Positions 15,380 to 24,229 of a stretch of 64,000 bases of DNA are shown here, in pieces; positions within the stretch are counted from its first letter, which is position 1; every line of letters starts with the position of its first letter. The stretch lies in NCBI GenBank assembly GCA_017470525.1, contig JAFUYM010000045.1:33098-97097 (forward strand). Direction: 5' to 3'. The notes under the pieces were generated by a model that was not told where the DNA came from, searched no databases, and saw nothing but the letters and a program-made list of their open reading frames with translations. Source of the DNA: Bacteroidaceae bacterium (GTDB lineage: Bacteria; Bacteroidota; Bacteroidia; Bacteroidales; Bacteroidaceae). Made by a program: the position numbers and the translations under genes.

Positions 15380-17440
15380 CTACTCTTCTGCATTCTTGCG
15401 AAGAACGACGGCAGAACGTGCCGGGATGTAGAGTTTGAGCCAACCCTTTCCGTCTTTCTCGTAGATGGGGTCGTAGTTGGTGAAGTGGCGAACGGAATCG
15501 TCGGCGAGGTCGTTGCCACCATAGAGTTTGTTGTCAGTGTTGAGCACCACGTCGTAACTGCCCTGTGGCACGATGAAACCATAGTCGGTGTAAGATCTGT
15601 TGGGCGAGAAGTTGAACACAAACAGCAGGTCGCCACGAGAGAAAGCAAGTATCTGGTCGCCATCGTTGTGCCAAACCTCCACGACGGGTGTCTTCTGGAA
15701 GTTCTTCACGGTCTTGATGACCTTGAGCATTGCTTCGTCGAAGTCGCCAAGATAGTGGTAGCAGAGTTCATGGTTGTCCACGAGGTTCCACTGACGACGA
15801 GCGTACTTGTAGCCCCATCCATTACCTTCGCGTGGGAAGTCAATCCACTCGGGATGACCGAACTCGTTGCCCATAAAGTTGAGGTAGCCGCCATTGATGG
15901 TGGAAGCCGTCAAGAGGCGAATCATCTTGTGGAGGGCAATACCACGGTTTGCCGTGAAGTTCTCGTCACCCTTCTTGAAGTGCCAGTACATGTCGGCATC
16001 GATCAGACGGAACACGATGGTCTTGTCGCCCACGAGTGCCTGGTCGTGGCTCTCGGCGTAGGAGATGGTCTTCTCGTCCTGACGACGGTTGGTAGTCTCC
16101 CAGAACATGGAAGAAGGTTTCCAATCCTCGTCCTTGAGTTCCTTGATGGTCTTAATCCAATAGTCGGGAATGTTCATTGCCATGCGGTAGTCGAAACCAT
16201 AACCGCCATCCTTGAAAGGTGCAGCCAAGCCGGGCATGCCCGACACTTCCTCGGCAATGGTGATTGCCTTGGGGTTCACCTCGTGGATGAGGAGGTTGGC
16301 GAGGGTGAGATAAGCGATTGCCTCGTCGTCTTCGTGACCATTGTAGTAGTCGCCATAACCGCCGAAAGCCTCGCCAAGACCATGGCTATAGTAGAGCATG
16401 GAAGTGACGCCATCGAAACGGAATCCATCGAACTTAAACTCTTCGAGCCAATACTTGCAATTGGAGAGCAGGTAGTGAATGACTTCGTTCTTGCCATAGT
16501 CGAAGCAGAGAGAATCCCATGCCGGATGCTCACGGCGACCACCCTGCATGAAGTATTGACAGCCATCGCCAGCAAAGTTGCCAAGACCTTCAATCTCGTT
16601 CTTCACGGCATGAGAGTGCACAATGTCCATGATAACGGCAATGCCCATCTCGTGTGCCTTGTCAATGAGTTCTTTCAGTTCTTCGGGAGTGCCGAAACGA
16701 CTGGAAGGGGCGAAGAAGTTGCTGACATGGTAGCCGAAGGAACCATAGTAAGGATGCTCGGCAATTGCCATCACCTGAATGGCATTATAGCCATCTTTCT
16801 TGATGCGAGGCAGGATGTTGTCCTTGAACTCGATGTAAGTGCCCACCTTCTCTGCATCCTGTGCCATACCGATGTGGCACTCATAGATGAGCAGTGGATT
16901 GGTGTCGGGCTTGAAGTTCTTCTTCTTGAACTCGTATGGCTGTGCTGGAGCCCAAACCTGAGCAGAGAAAATCTTGGTGTTCTCGTCCTGCACCACACGG
17001 GTGGCATAAGAAGGAATGCGCTCCCCTTCTCCACCATTCCACTTGACTTTCAGTTTGAAGAGGTCGCCATGATGCATCTGGCTTGCCTTGAGTTTGATTT
17101 CCCAGTTACCATTGTCAATGCGGGTCATCTTGTATGCCTCATCCTCCTGCCAACCATTGAAGTCGCCAATGAGGAAAATCTCTGTGGCATTGGGTGCCCA
17201 CTCGCGCAACACCCATCCTCTGGAGGTCTTGTGAAGACCGAAATAGAGGTAACCGCTGGCAAAGTCAGAAAGTGTCTGCTTACCGCCATTGGTCAGTTCG
17301 TTCAGTTTGTAGAGTGCATGGTCGTGACGCCCCACGATGGGACCCTCGAAAGGTTCGAGCCAAGGGTCGTTCTTTACGATGCCAATATGTTTCACAGGAG
17401 TTTCCTTTTTCGTTGATGCAGTCTTTTTACTTGTAGCCAT
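15380..17440 (-). CDS. glgB: 1,4-alpha-glucan branching enzyme
   Basis: A 686-residue GH13 enzyme. An N-terminal CBM48-like domain carries W-A-P-N-A-T-E-I-F-L-I-G-D-F-N-G-W. The catalytic barrel shows G-F-R-F-D-G-V-T (nucleophile Asp), I-A-E-E-V-S-G (acid/base Glu) and Y-A-E-S-H-D-Q (transition-state Asp), then an all-beta C-terminal domain. Length and motifs fit the eukaryote-like branching-enzyme subgroup that makes alpha-1,6 branches in glycogen. No glycogen synthase or phosphorylase gene lies in the window. It starts 6 nt after the YhcH-like gene, indicating co-transcription. Confidence 0.95.
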   Translation of the reverse strand: MATSKKTASTKKETPVKHIGIVKNDPWLEPFEGPIVGRHDHALYKLNELTNGGKQTLSDFASGYLYFGLHKTSRGWVLREWAPNATEIFLIGDFNGWQEDEAYKMTRIDNGNWEIKLKASQMHHGDLFKLKVKWNGGEGERIPSYATRVVQDENTKIFSAQVWAPAQPYEFKKKNFKPDTNPLLIYECHIGMAQDAEKVGTYIEFKDNILPRIKKDGYNAIQVMAIAEHPYYGSFGYHVSNFFAPSSRFGTPEELKELIDKAHEMGIAVIMDIVHSHAVKNEIEGLGNFAGDGCQYFMQGGRREHPAWDSLCFDYGKNEVIHYLLSNCKYWLEEFKFDGFRFDGVTSMLYYSHGLGEAFGGYGDYYNGHEDDEAIAYLTLANLLIHEVNPKAITIAEEVSGMPGLAAPFKDGGYGFDYRMAMNIPDYWIKTIKELKDEDWKPSSMFWETTNRRQDEKTISYAESHDQALVGDKTIVFRLIDADMYWHFKKGDENFTANRGIALHKMIRLLTASTINGGYLNFMGNEFGHPEWIDFPREGNGWGYKYARRQWNLVDNHELCYHYLGDFDEAMLKVIKTVKNFQKTPVVEVWHNDGDQILAFSRGDLLFVFNFSPNRSYTDYGFIVPQGSYDVVLNTDNKLYGGNDLADDSVRHFTNYDPIYEKDGKGWLKLYIPARSAVVLRKNAEE

Positions 17441-17446
17441 AATGTA

Positions 17447-17890
17447 TTATGCTTTTACTTTGAAAATCAATTTTTTATACTCAGGAATAGGAGAGATGCA
17501 TGGAGCATGACCATCCTCGGGGAAGAAGATGACAAATTCGCCCGGATGCACCGTGATGTACTGCTCAGGACGCTCCAGATAGAACGTGATGTCCTTGGCA
17601 GCATCATACTCCGCATTGGGTAAATACTGACGGGGCGTGTAGCCCATCACTTCGGCGCAAGAGAGTGGAATCTGAATGTCAATCATCGCATTATGGGTTT
17701 CCATTCTCGCCTGGTCAACAGTTTTGCCCTTCGCCACATTGTGGTTGACAAAGAGTTTGTTGCCGTCGATGTTCACTCTGCCTGGCTCATGATTCATGAG
17801 GTCTGTGTTCTGGAGATACTCCACCACCTTTGGGAAAAGGGGGTTCAAAGAGGCATACTTGCCAATGTTTTCAAGGGTGTCTAAAATCAT
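17447..17890 (-). CDS. YhcH/YjgK/YiaL family protein
   Basis: A 147-residue cupin-like protein. The conserved H-N-A-M-I-D-I-Q-I-P, Y-L-E-R-P-E-Q-Y-I-T-V-H-P-G-E-F-V-I-F-F-P-E-D-G-H-A-P and a final K-L-I-F-K-V-K are hallmarks of the YhcH/DUF386 family. Members are tied to sugar-acid or sialic-acid catabolism and biofilm behaviour in other bacteria, but here the neighbours are glgB and an inositol-phosphatase family gene. A metal-dependent sugar-handling role is likely but not proven. Confidence 0.88.
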   Translation of the reverse strand: MILDTLENIGKYASLNPLFPKVVEYLQNTDLMNHEPGRVNIDGNKLFVNHNVAKGKTVDQARMETHNAMIDIQIPLSCAEVMGYTPRQYLPNAEYDAAKDITFYLERPEQYITVHPGEFVIFFPEDGHAPCISPIPEYKKLIFKVKA

Positions 17891-17942
17891 AACTCTATTT
17901 ATTTAAGGTTTATAATTGATGTTAGTTATCTCTCTTTTATCA

Positions 17943-18764
17943 TCACTTTTTCGAGATGCCAGCATTCTTCTTCGCTTTCGCTATCTCTTGCAACATCACA
18001 TCGTGCAGCCATCCATTGGTGGCAATCACCTGCCGTCCACTCTCCCATTGTTCATCTTTCCCATCATAATCCGTCACCTTGCCTCCTGCTTCCATCAAGA
18101 TGCAAGCACCTGCTGCCACATCCCACGGCTGGATGAAGGACTCAATATAGACATCTATCTTGCCCGATGCCACATAGCAGAGTTCTGCTTCGGCACTACC
18201 ATTGCTGCGAATGCTGGCACAATGTCCGTAGAGTTGTCCCGTCAGATTGAGACAGAACTGACGCCATGCATCGGCATCATAAGGATAGCCAATCATCACA
18301 AGAGCCTGGTCGAGGTCGACATTTCCCGTTACATGAATTGGTTTATCGTTCAGGTAGGCACCCATGCCTTTCGCCGCACTATAGAGTTCCTTCCGTGTCA
18401 CTTCATAGACCACTCCCAAAAGGATTTCCGTCTTGCTTCTCAGAGCGATGCACACACAATAAGGAGCCAAGTCGTGAATGAAGTTGGTCGTTCCGTCCAA
18501 CGGGTCAACCACCCAGAAGTATTCCGTTTGCTCATCCACCTGTTCCACCGTCTTCTCTTCTGTGATGAATCCAGCCTCGGGCAATATTTCCTTCAGCCGC
18601 GCCACAATCATCTGCTCACTCCCCTCGTCCACATAACTCACATAATCGTGACTACGCTTCGACTCCACTTTGCTCGAATCGAAACTCTTACGCTGCTCTG
18701 CAATAAAGGCACCAGTCTTCACCGCCAAAGCCTTCACCTCTTCCAATATTCCATCAAGCCGCAT
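17943..18764 (-). CDS. Inositol monophosphatase family protein
   Basis: A 273-residue protein with the family's metal-binding motifs: I-T-E-E-K near residue 95, D-P-L-D-G-T-T-N-F at about 120-128, and W-D-V-A-A-G-A near the C-terminus. These Mg2+-dependent phosphatases act on inositol phosphates, 3'-phosphoadenosine 5'-phosphate or related small molecules. SuhB-like and CysQ-like members cannot be separated by eye. It lies between the MORN gene and the YhcH gene on the same strand. Confidence 0.9.
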   Translation of the reverse strand: MRLDGILEEVKALAVKTGAFIAEQRKSFDSSKVESKRSHDYVSYVDEGSEQMIVARLKEILPEAGFITEEKTVEQVDEQTEYFWVVDPLDGTTNFIHDLAPYCVCIALRSKTEILLGVVYEVTRKELYSAAKGMGAYLNDKPIHVTGNVDLDQALVMIGYPYDADAWRQFCLNLTGQLYGHCASIRSNGSAEAELCYVASGKIDVYIESFIQPWDVAAGACILMEAGGKVTDYDGKDEQWESGRQVIATNGWLHDVMLQEIAKAKKNAGISKK

Positions 18765-18800
18765 GGTTTTTGTCTATTAACTGTCGATTCTCAACCGTCA

Positions 18801-19931
18801 TTACTGTCCCATCAACTTTCCACGATTGTAAATTCCTTTACGGATAATGTTTCCGTTGCGGTCTTTCTCCACAAATGAACCATCTTTCTGGTCATCAAAG
18901 AAGGAGCCTTCGAAGCGTGTACCATCAGCAGACTCTTCCACGCCCTTTCCGTTCTTCATGCCATTCTTGAAATGACCCTTAAACTTTGTGCCATCTGACA
19001 GCCTCATCACACCCTCACCATTCATCTCGCCACCAGCCCATTCACCATCATAGACATCACCGTTAGCCCCCGTGAACTTTCCACGTCCGTGTTCGCGGTC
19101 TTCCACCCAATAGCCTTCATAACGAGAACCATCGGGCCATGTGTAAGTACCAAAACCATCCATTAGTCCATTCTTGAACTGCCCCACATATTTACGTTTG
19201 TCTGTATAAGTGAAGATGCCCTGTCCTGTCCGTTCACCATTCTGGTAATCACCCTCGTAGATGTCACCATTCTTGAACTTGTAGATGCCCTTCCCATGCA
19301 TCATGTCATCTTTCCAGCCTCCCGTGTAGAAGTCACCATTGGCGTATGTATATTTGCCCTGCCCGTTACGCATGTCATTTTCCATATCGCCCTCATAGAT
19401 AGAGCCGTCACGCCAATCGAAAACACCCTTACCGGATTTCTTGTCATCTCTCCAACCACCATCATAATAGATGCCATTCGCCCATGTATATCGACCTTGC
19501 CCACTGCGTTTGTCCTCATGCCATTCGCCCGTGTACTTGTCGCCATTATAATAATACATGGTACCAAAACCTTGCTGGAAATCGATGTACCAAAGACCGT
19601 CATATTTATTATTATTGGCAAAGTAATACACACCCTTGCCATGCTGATGGTCCTGATGCCAGTTGCCTTCATACTTCTCTCCATCCGTGAAGGTATAGAC
19701 ACCGTAACCTTGACGCTTTCCCTTCACATATTCACCCTCATACGTGTCACCTGTCGTAAATGTCGTCTTCCCCTTACCATTCGGTTTTCCACCCTCCAAC
19801 TCACCATAATAAGTAGCCTTATCCTTTGGGAAGACATAGTTACCGATCATCACCTTCTGATTCTGGGCATACAACGAAGATGCGCTCAAAAACATCATCA
19901 TGCCCCCTATTATGTATCTTGAAATATTCAT
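18801..19931 (-). CDS. Secreted MORN-repeat protein
   Basis: A signal peptide (residues 1-22, ending S-L-Y-A-Q) is followed by 14 MORN units of 23 residues each (pattern Y-x-G-x-W/Y... G-x-G-x-Y/F), the last one degenerate, and a short I-R-K-G-I-Y-N-R-G-K tail. MORN repeats form extended beta-hairpin sheets that mediate protein or lipid contacts. The signal peptide places it in the periplasm or at the surface. It heads the minus-strand run ending at the MATE gene, with a likely promoter at 20001-20008. The specific partner is unknown. Confidence 0.88.
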   Translation of the reverse strand: MNISRYIIGGMMMFLSASSLYAQNQKVMIGNYVFPKDKATYYGELEGGKPNGKGKTTFTTGDTYEGEYVKGKRQGYGVYTFTDGEKYEGNWHQDHQHGKGVYYFANNNKYDGLWYIDFQQGFGTMYYYNGDKYTGEWHEDKRSGQGRYTWANGIYYDGGWRDDKKSGKGVFDWRDGSIYEGDMENDMRNGQGKYTYANGDFYTGGWKDDMMHGKGIYKFKNGDIYEGDYQNGERTGQGIFTYTDKRKYVGQFKNGLMDGFGTYTWPDGSRYEGYWVEDREHGRGKFTGANGDVYDGEWAGGEMNGEGVMRLSDGTKFKGHFKNGMKNGKGVEESADGTRFEGSFFDDQKDGSFVEKDRNGNIIRKGIYNRGKLMGQ

Positions 19932-20000
19932 ATCTTATTCTATAATATTCATTAAAAACAGTCAGCAAGCAATGCCACACATCACACAGCATGCTTCATG

Positions 20001-20008
20001 CAAAGATA
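20001..20008 (-). promoter_or_regulatory. -7 box of the MORN-to-MATE gene run
   Basis: Reads TATCTTTG on the minus strand, about 70 nt before the MORN-protein start. No exact -33 TTTG at normal spacing. Confidence 0.5.
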
Positions 20009-20141
20009 ACAACTTTTTTTCAATTCCCTACCATCAGTTAAGTTTTATTATGACTTTCACCCATTTTTTTAGGGGAAAGAAACGAAAAAGACACAGAATA
20101 TCCCTCCGATGTAGTTATTAAGCAAGGATATGTGTAATCGT

Positions 20142-21179
20142 TTAGTGAGACAGATACTTGAAATTGTTGTTGATGATTGCTCGAACAAGTTGAAGTCCAT
20201 TGGTGTCGTAACCATCGCTTTTATCTACACCTGCATAATCCATCAAGACAATGCCAGTTGGTCCTGGATTGTGGGTTTTGAGATATTGGAGAAAAGCGGC
20301 GTGGGTGTAGGCTGCGTTGTCACGATAACCTTTACTGGTGGATATCTCATAGCCAAAAAGATGCATCACTTTCGAGTAGGCAGAGGCGAAATTGAGAATC
20401 CAGCGGATGTTGTCTGTCGTGGTGGTCGTATGGGTTGTGCTATAATCCAGCATCTTATTGATGGCGGCTATTTTTATCTGTACCCCACCTTCATGATGTG
20501 TATCGGAAAAATCTTGCATATAGACAATACCCTTTTCGTTCTTGCTCCCCACAATGCGTCCTTGGATTTGTTTGAACCAGTTGACTCCACCCGTCCAGTT
20601 CTGAAAGATGCCACCAACAGGAGTGTTGGAGTAGTTGTTACGGCTCAATATCAGCATCTTACCACGTACATCACGAACTTTCAAATCGGTCTTGAAATCA
20701 ACGAAAAAATCTTTGAGGTCAGCACGTTTCAGAATCTCCATCAAGCGGGTATTGTAAGCGTTTTTCACTTTGTCACCTTCTCCCGCATGGAGCAAGTGAA
20801 TCACGACAAACTCGGAAGGATTGGCAATTAAGGAATCACGAAGCATACAAAGCACATCTTCAAAGTGGGCATTGGTGGGCATAATGCCATGATTCAGATT
20901 CATGTAGTTTTTATACACAGACGGACGAAAGTCGAAGGCTCTGATTCCGATGTGCCATTGTGCCTGAATGTTGATGTCTTGTGTCCGTGCAAACATGTCA
21001 CCAATGAATCCACGTCCTCTTGCCCAACCGCACCCTGTGGCTGAATCATGGGTACCTGGTATAGAGACAACAGCCACATAAGCATCATCGGGCAGTCGCG
21101 TCATCCAATTGTCGGCATGAATGGAATGGAGCAAACCCATCAACAAAGCAACAGCAACAAATAATCTCCTTTTCATCAA
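20142..21179 (-). CDS. Secreted PI-specific phospholipase C domain protein
   Basis: A 345-residue protein with a signal peptide (cleaved after about residue 22). S-I-P-G-T-H-D-S-A-T-G contains the first catalytic His of the bacterial PI-PLC X domain. Q-W-H-I-G-I-R-A-F-D-F-R and H-G-I-M provide the following conserved blocks with the second His. Bacterial PI-PLCs cleave phosphatidylinositol or GPI anchors; the exported location could mean action on host or envelope lipids. The start overlaps the end of the YigZ gene by 4 nt (ATGA), so the two are translationally coupled. Confidence 0.88.
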   Translation of the reverse strand: MMKRRLFVAVALLMGLLHSIHADNWMTRLPDDAYVAVVSIPGTHDSATGCGWARGRGFIGDMFARTQDINIQAQWHIGIRAFDFRPSVYKNYMNLNHGIMPTNAHFEDVLCMLRDSLIANPSEFVVIHLLHAGEGDKVKNAYNTRLMEILKRADLKDFFVDFKTDLKVRDVRGKMLILSRNNYSNTPVGGIFQNWTGGVNWFKQIQGRIVGSKNEKGIVYMQDFSDTHHEGGVQIKIAAINKMLDYSTTHTTTTTDNIRWILNFASAYSKVMHLFGYEISTSKGYRDNAAYTHAAFLQYLKTHNPGPTGIVLMDYAGVDKSDGYDTNGLQLVRAIINNNFKYLSH

Positions 21180-21766
21180 TCAAAACGAAGGGAAGAAACT
21201 TTCTCCAATCGTGCCTTCAGGCGCGGCATGGAGTCTTTGCGGATGCGGAGGGTCATGGAACAATCGTTGTCATAACCTTGAGAAATGATTTGAGGATTCT
21301 CTTCCTTGACGATGCGCATGACATCATTCATAAATGGATATTCGAAAAAGAAGGTGATGTCTTCGTCCACGGTCTTTTCGATGATTTCCGCAGCAGCAAT
21401 GGCTTCGGCAGCAGCAAGGCGATAGGCAACGATGAGCCCCGAAGTACCCAGTTTCACACCTCCAAAGTAGCGAACCACGATGATGAGAATATCAGTGAGT
21501 TCGTTGGAGTTGATTTGTCCGAGGATAGGTTTGCCTGCCGTGCCCGAAGGTTCGCCATTATCATTGGCACGAAACTCTAAACGCTCCGCACCCAGCATAT
21601 AAGCATAGCAGACGTGGCGAGCATCATAATATTTCTTTTGATACTCCGCCACCGCCTGCTTCACTTCCTCTACAGAACGAACAGGCATAGCAAAAGCGAG
21701 AAACTTGCTGCGCTTCTCGCTATAAGTACCTTCAGAAAGGGATTTTATCGTTCTGTAGGAATCCAT
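21176..21766 (-). CDS. YigZ/IMPACT family protein
   Basis: A 196-residue protein with the signature D-A-R-H-V-C-Y-A-Y, D-N-G-E-P-S-G-T-A-G-K-P-I and V-R-Y-F-G-G-V-K-L-G-T-S-G-L-I-V-A-Y of the IMPACT/YigZ family, followed by the small C-terminal ferredoxin-like domain. The eukaryotic relative modulates Gcn2; the bacterial role is unsettled. It lies between the DUF1015 and PI-PLC genes on the same strand. Confidence 0.92.
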   Translation of the reverse strand: MDSYRTIKSLSEGTYSEKRSKFLAFAMPVRSVEEVKQAVAEYQKKYYDARHVCYAYMLGAERLEFRANDNGEPSGTAGKPILGQINSNELTDILIIVVRYFGGVKLGTSGLIVAYRLAAAEAIAAAEIIEKTVDEDITFFFEYPFMNDVMRIVKEENPQIISQGYDNDCSMTLRIRKDSMPRLKARLEKVSSLRFD

Positions 21767-21781
21767 TATAAGAGTTTGAAT

Positions 21782-23050
21782 TTAAGACAGTTTGTGAATC
21801 ACCAATCCGCTTCTCAATTTCGGTTCAAACCATGTAGCCTTTGGTGGCATGATGTTGCCCGAATCAGCGATGTCCATGATTTGCTGCATGGTGACGGGAT
21901 AGAGTGCCAAAGCAGTCTTCATCTCGCCACTGTCCACACGGCGTTTCAGTTCACCAAGACCACGAAGTCCACCAACGAAGTCAATACGTTTGTCTCGACG
22001 CAAGTCCTTGATGCCCAGAATCTCATCGAGAATCAACTTGGAGGAGATGCTGACATCGAGCACACCTATCGGGTCATTCTCATCATACGTGCCAGGCTTT
22101 GCTTTGAGCGAATACCACTCCCCTTCCAGATACAACGAGAACTCATGCAATTCCTGGGCACGATACTCCACACTACCTTTCTTCTCCACCACGAAGTTCT
22201 TCTCAAGAGCCTTGATGAACTCGGCTGGAGTCAACCCGTTCAAGTCTTTGATGACACGGTTATAGTCGAGAATGGTCAACTGGCTGGCAGGGAAACAAAC
22301 CGCCATGAAGTAGTTGTACTCCTCGTCGCCACGATGATTCGGATTCTGCTTTGCCCGTTCTGCACCCACCAAGGCAGCGGCGGCACTACGGTGGTGACCG
22401 TCGGCGATGTAGAGATTCGGCATCTTGGCAAACTCATCGGTGATGGTCTTGATGTCCGCATCGTCGCTCACCACCCAGAGTTTGTGTCCGAAACCATCAA
22501 TCGGAGCCACAAAGTCATACTCAGGTGTTGTCTTGGCATACTTGTCAATGAGTTTCAAGAGCACCTCATTGTCGGGATAAGCAAAGAACACAGGCTCGAT
22601 GTTCGCATCGTTCACACGCACATGCTTCATGCGGTCTTCCTCCTTGTCGGCACGGGTCAGTTCATGCTTCTTGATGACACCCATCTGGTAGTCACCGCTG
22701 TATGCCCCCACCACGATACCGTACTGAGTCTTCTCCTTACCACCATTGGCAGGCAGACACGACGTCTGTGCATAGATGTAGTATTGTTCCTTCTCGTCCT
22801 GCACCAGCCAGCCCTTCTCTTGGAACTTGGCAAACTGACGAGCAGCCTCCTCATACACCCGAGGGTCGTACTCACTCGTCCCAGGCTCGAAGTTAATCTC
22901 TGGTTTGATGATATGATACAGCGACTTCTCGTTGTCGCCTGCCTCAGCACGTGCTTCCTCACTGTCGAGCACATCATACGGGCGACTCTCCACCTCCTCC
23001 ACAAACTGCTTCGGAGGGCGCACACCCTTGAAAGGTTTTACAATAGCCAT
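21782..23050 (-). CDS. DUF1015 family protein
   Basis: A 422-residue protein. The start V-K-P-F-K-G-V-R-P and R-P-Y-D-V-L, then Y-I-A-D-G-H-H-R-S-A-A-A and the C-terminal W-F-E-P-K-L-R-S-G-L-V-I-H are the DUF1015 pattern. In Bacteroidota this gene commonly sits next to serC-serA, as here, which suggests a link with serine metabolism; the activity is not established. A clear promoter lies at 23103-23134. Confidence 0.92.
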   Translation of the reverse strand: MAIVKPFKGVRPPKQFVEEVESRPYDVLDSEEARAEAGDNEKSLYHIIKPEINFEPGTSEYDPRVYEEAARQFAKFQEKGWLVQDEKEQYYIYAQTSCLPANGGKEKTQYGIVVGAYSGDYQMGVIKKHELTRADKEEDRMKHVRVNDANIEPVFFAYPDNEVLLKLIDKYAKTTPEYDFVAPIDGFGHKLWVVSDDADIKTITDEFAKMPNLYIADGHHRSAAAALVGAERAKQNPNHRGDEEYNYFMAVCFPASQLTILDYNRVIKDLNGLTPAEFIKALEKNFVVEKKGSVEYRAQELHEFSLYLEGEWYSLKAKPGTYDENDPIGVLDVSISSKLILDEILGIKDLRRDKRIDFVGGLRGLGELKRRVDSGEMKTALALYPVTMQQIMDIADSGNIMPPKATWFEPKLRSGLVIHKLS

Positions 23051-23102
23051 ATTTCAGTTTCGTTTTTAACGATTTACAATTTACATTTTTAGATTGATGC
23101 TA

Positions 23103-23134
23103 CAAAGTTAGGGCTTTCGTTTGGATTGACCAAA
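23103..23134 (-). promoter_or_regulatory. Promoter of the DUF1015-yigZ-PLC operon
   Basis: On the minus strand: TTTG (23134-23131), 20-nt spacer, TAACTTTG (23110-23103), an exact match to the Bacteroidota consensus. It lies inside a long hairpin (23104-23150). Confidence 0.8.
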
Positions 23135-23150
23135 TGAAAGCCCTAACTTT
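23104..23150. terminator. 21-bp hairpin between serA and the DUF1015 gene
   Basis: AAAGTTAGGGCTTTCGTTTGG (positions 23104-23124 pair with 23130-23150, about one mismatch) around a 5-nt loop. It lies just after the serA stop, so it probably terminates serC-serA while also containing the next promoter. Confidence 0.65.
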
Positions 23151-23177
23151 TGTTTTATTCCTATGGAAACAGAGGAT

Positions 23178-24098
23178 TTACTTGTTCACTTGGAACTTCG
23201 TGATGCCCTCCTTGATGTAACCGACAATCTGGTTGGCTGCGGCAAGACCTGCGTTGGTGTTTGCCTCGGCAGTTTGGGCACCCATCTTCTTGGGTGTGGA
23301 GAAGTAGCGACCCTCGAACTTGGCAAAGTCTGCATCTGCATCAGGCTTGATGTCGGTGATGTACTTGAGGTCAGTACGCTCTGCAAGGAGTTCGAGGAGT
23401 TCAGGCTCGTTGATGACTTCCTTGCGGGCAGTGTTGATGAGGATACCACCCTTCTTCATGCTGCCAACGAGTGCCTTGTTGATGCTCTGTTTGGTCTCTG
23501 CGGTGGCAGGGATGTGGAGAGAGACGATGTCGCAAGTCTCGAAGAGTTCTGCCTGAGAAGCAGCGGCATGAACACCGGCTGCCTCGATGACCTCTGCGGG
23601 ACAGTAAGCGTCGTAGGCAGACACTTCCATGCCGAAGCCCTTGGCGATGCGAGCCACGTTGCGACCCACGTTACCGAAGGCGAGGATGCCGAGTTTCTTG
23701 CCCATCAATTCAGAACCAGCCTTGCCGTTGTAGAAGTTGCGAACGGTGAAGACGAGCAGACCGAGCACAAGTTCAGCCACAGCGTTGGCATTCTGACCAG
23801 GGGTGTTCATCACCACCACCTTGTGAGCAGTAGCGGCGTCGAGGTCCACATTGTCGTAGCCAGCACCTGCACGAACCACAATCTTCAGGTTCTTGGCAGC
23901 GTCGAGCACTTCGGCATCGATTTTGTCAGAGCGGATGATGATAGCATCCACGTCAGCCACAGCCTCCAACAACTGTGCCTTCTCTGTATATTTCTCCAAG
24001 AGTGCCAACTCAAAGCCAGCACCTTCAATAATTTCTTTGATTCCATTGACAGCCTGTGCTGCGAATGGTTTTTCTGTAGCAATCAGTACCTTTGCCAT
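23178..24098 (-). CDS. serA: D-3-phosphoglycerate dehydrogenase
   Basis: The start at 24098 (M-A-K-V-L-I-A-T-E-K-P-F) gives 306 residues; an upstream ATG at 24119 adds seven residues and is less likely. G-I-L-A-F-G-N-V-G-R-N-V-A is the NAD-binding Rossmann motif, and R-A-G-A-G-Y-D-N-V-D and the later H-I-P-A-T belong to the 2-hydroxyacid dehydrogenase fold. It lacks the C-terminal ACT regulatory domain, as short SerA forms do. It catalyses the first step from 3-phosphoglycerate to serine and follows serC on the same strand. Confidence 0.93.
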   Translation of the reverse strand: MAKVLIATEKPFAAQAVNGIKEIIEGAGFELALLEKYTEKAQLLEAVADVDAIIIRSDKIDAEVLDAAKNLKIVVRAGAGYDNVDLDAATAHKVVVMNTPGQNANAVAELVLGLLVFTVRNFYNGKAGSELMGKKLGILAFGNVGRNVARIAKGFGMEVSAYDAYCPAEVIEAAGVHAAASQAELFETCDIVSLHIPATAETKQSINKALVGSMKKGGILINTARKEVINEPELLELLAERTDLKYITDIKPDADADFAKFEGRYFSTPKKMGAQTAEANTNAGLAAANQIVGYIKEGITKFQVNK

Positions 24099-24116
24099 TT
24101 TTCTTTTATTTATCAA

Positions 24117-24210
24117 CACGAATTACCATGAATTACCCATGAATTTATCATAAATTGTTTTTCATTAAAAATTCATGAATAATTCGTGGCTAATTCATGG
24201 CAATTCATGT
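24117..24210. repeat. Dispersed palindromic repeat upstream of serA
   Basis: Two arms rich in AATTCATG / CATGAATT. The right part (about 24167-24215) matches the repeat at 51661-51709 almost base for base: AATTCATGAATAATTCGTGG, then TAATTCATGG and ATGTTAAAAG with few changes. It occupies nearly the whole serC-serA gap and could fold in the mRNA. Confidence 0.75.
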
Positions 24211-24229
24211 TAAAAGTTAAACAATCCAA

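Noticed and set aside
15485-17416. A 643-codon open frame on the plus strand, antisense to glgB
   Set aside because: It mirrors the codon pattern of glgB, has no family resemblance and overlaps a certain gene completely.
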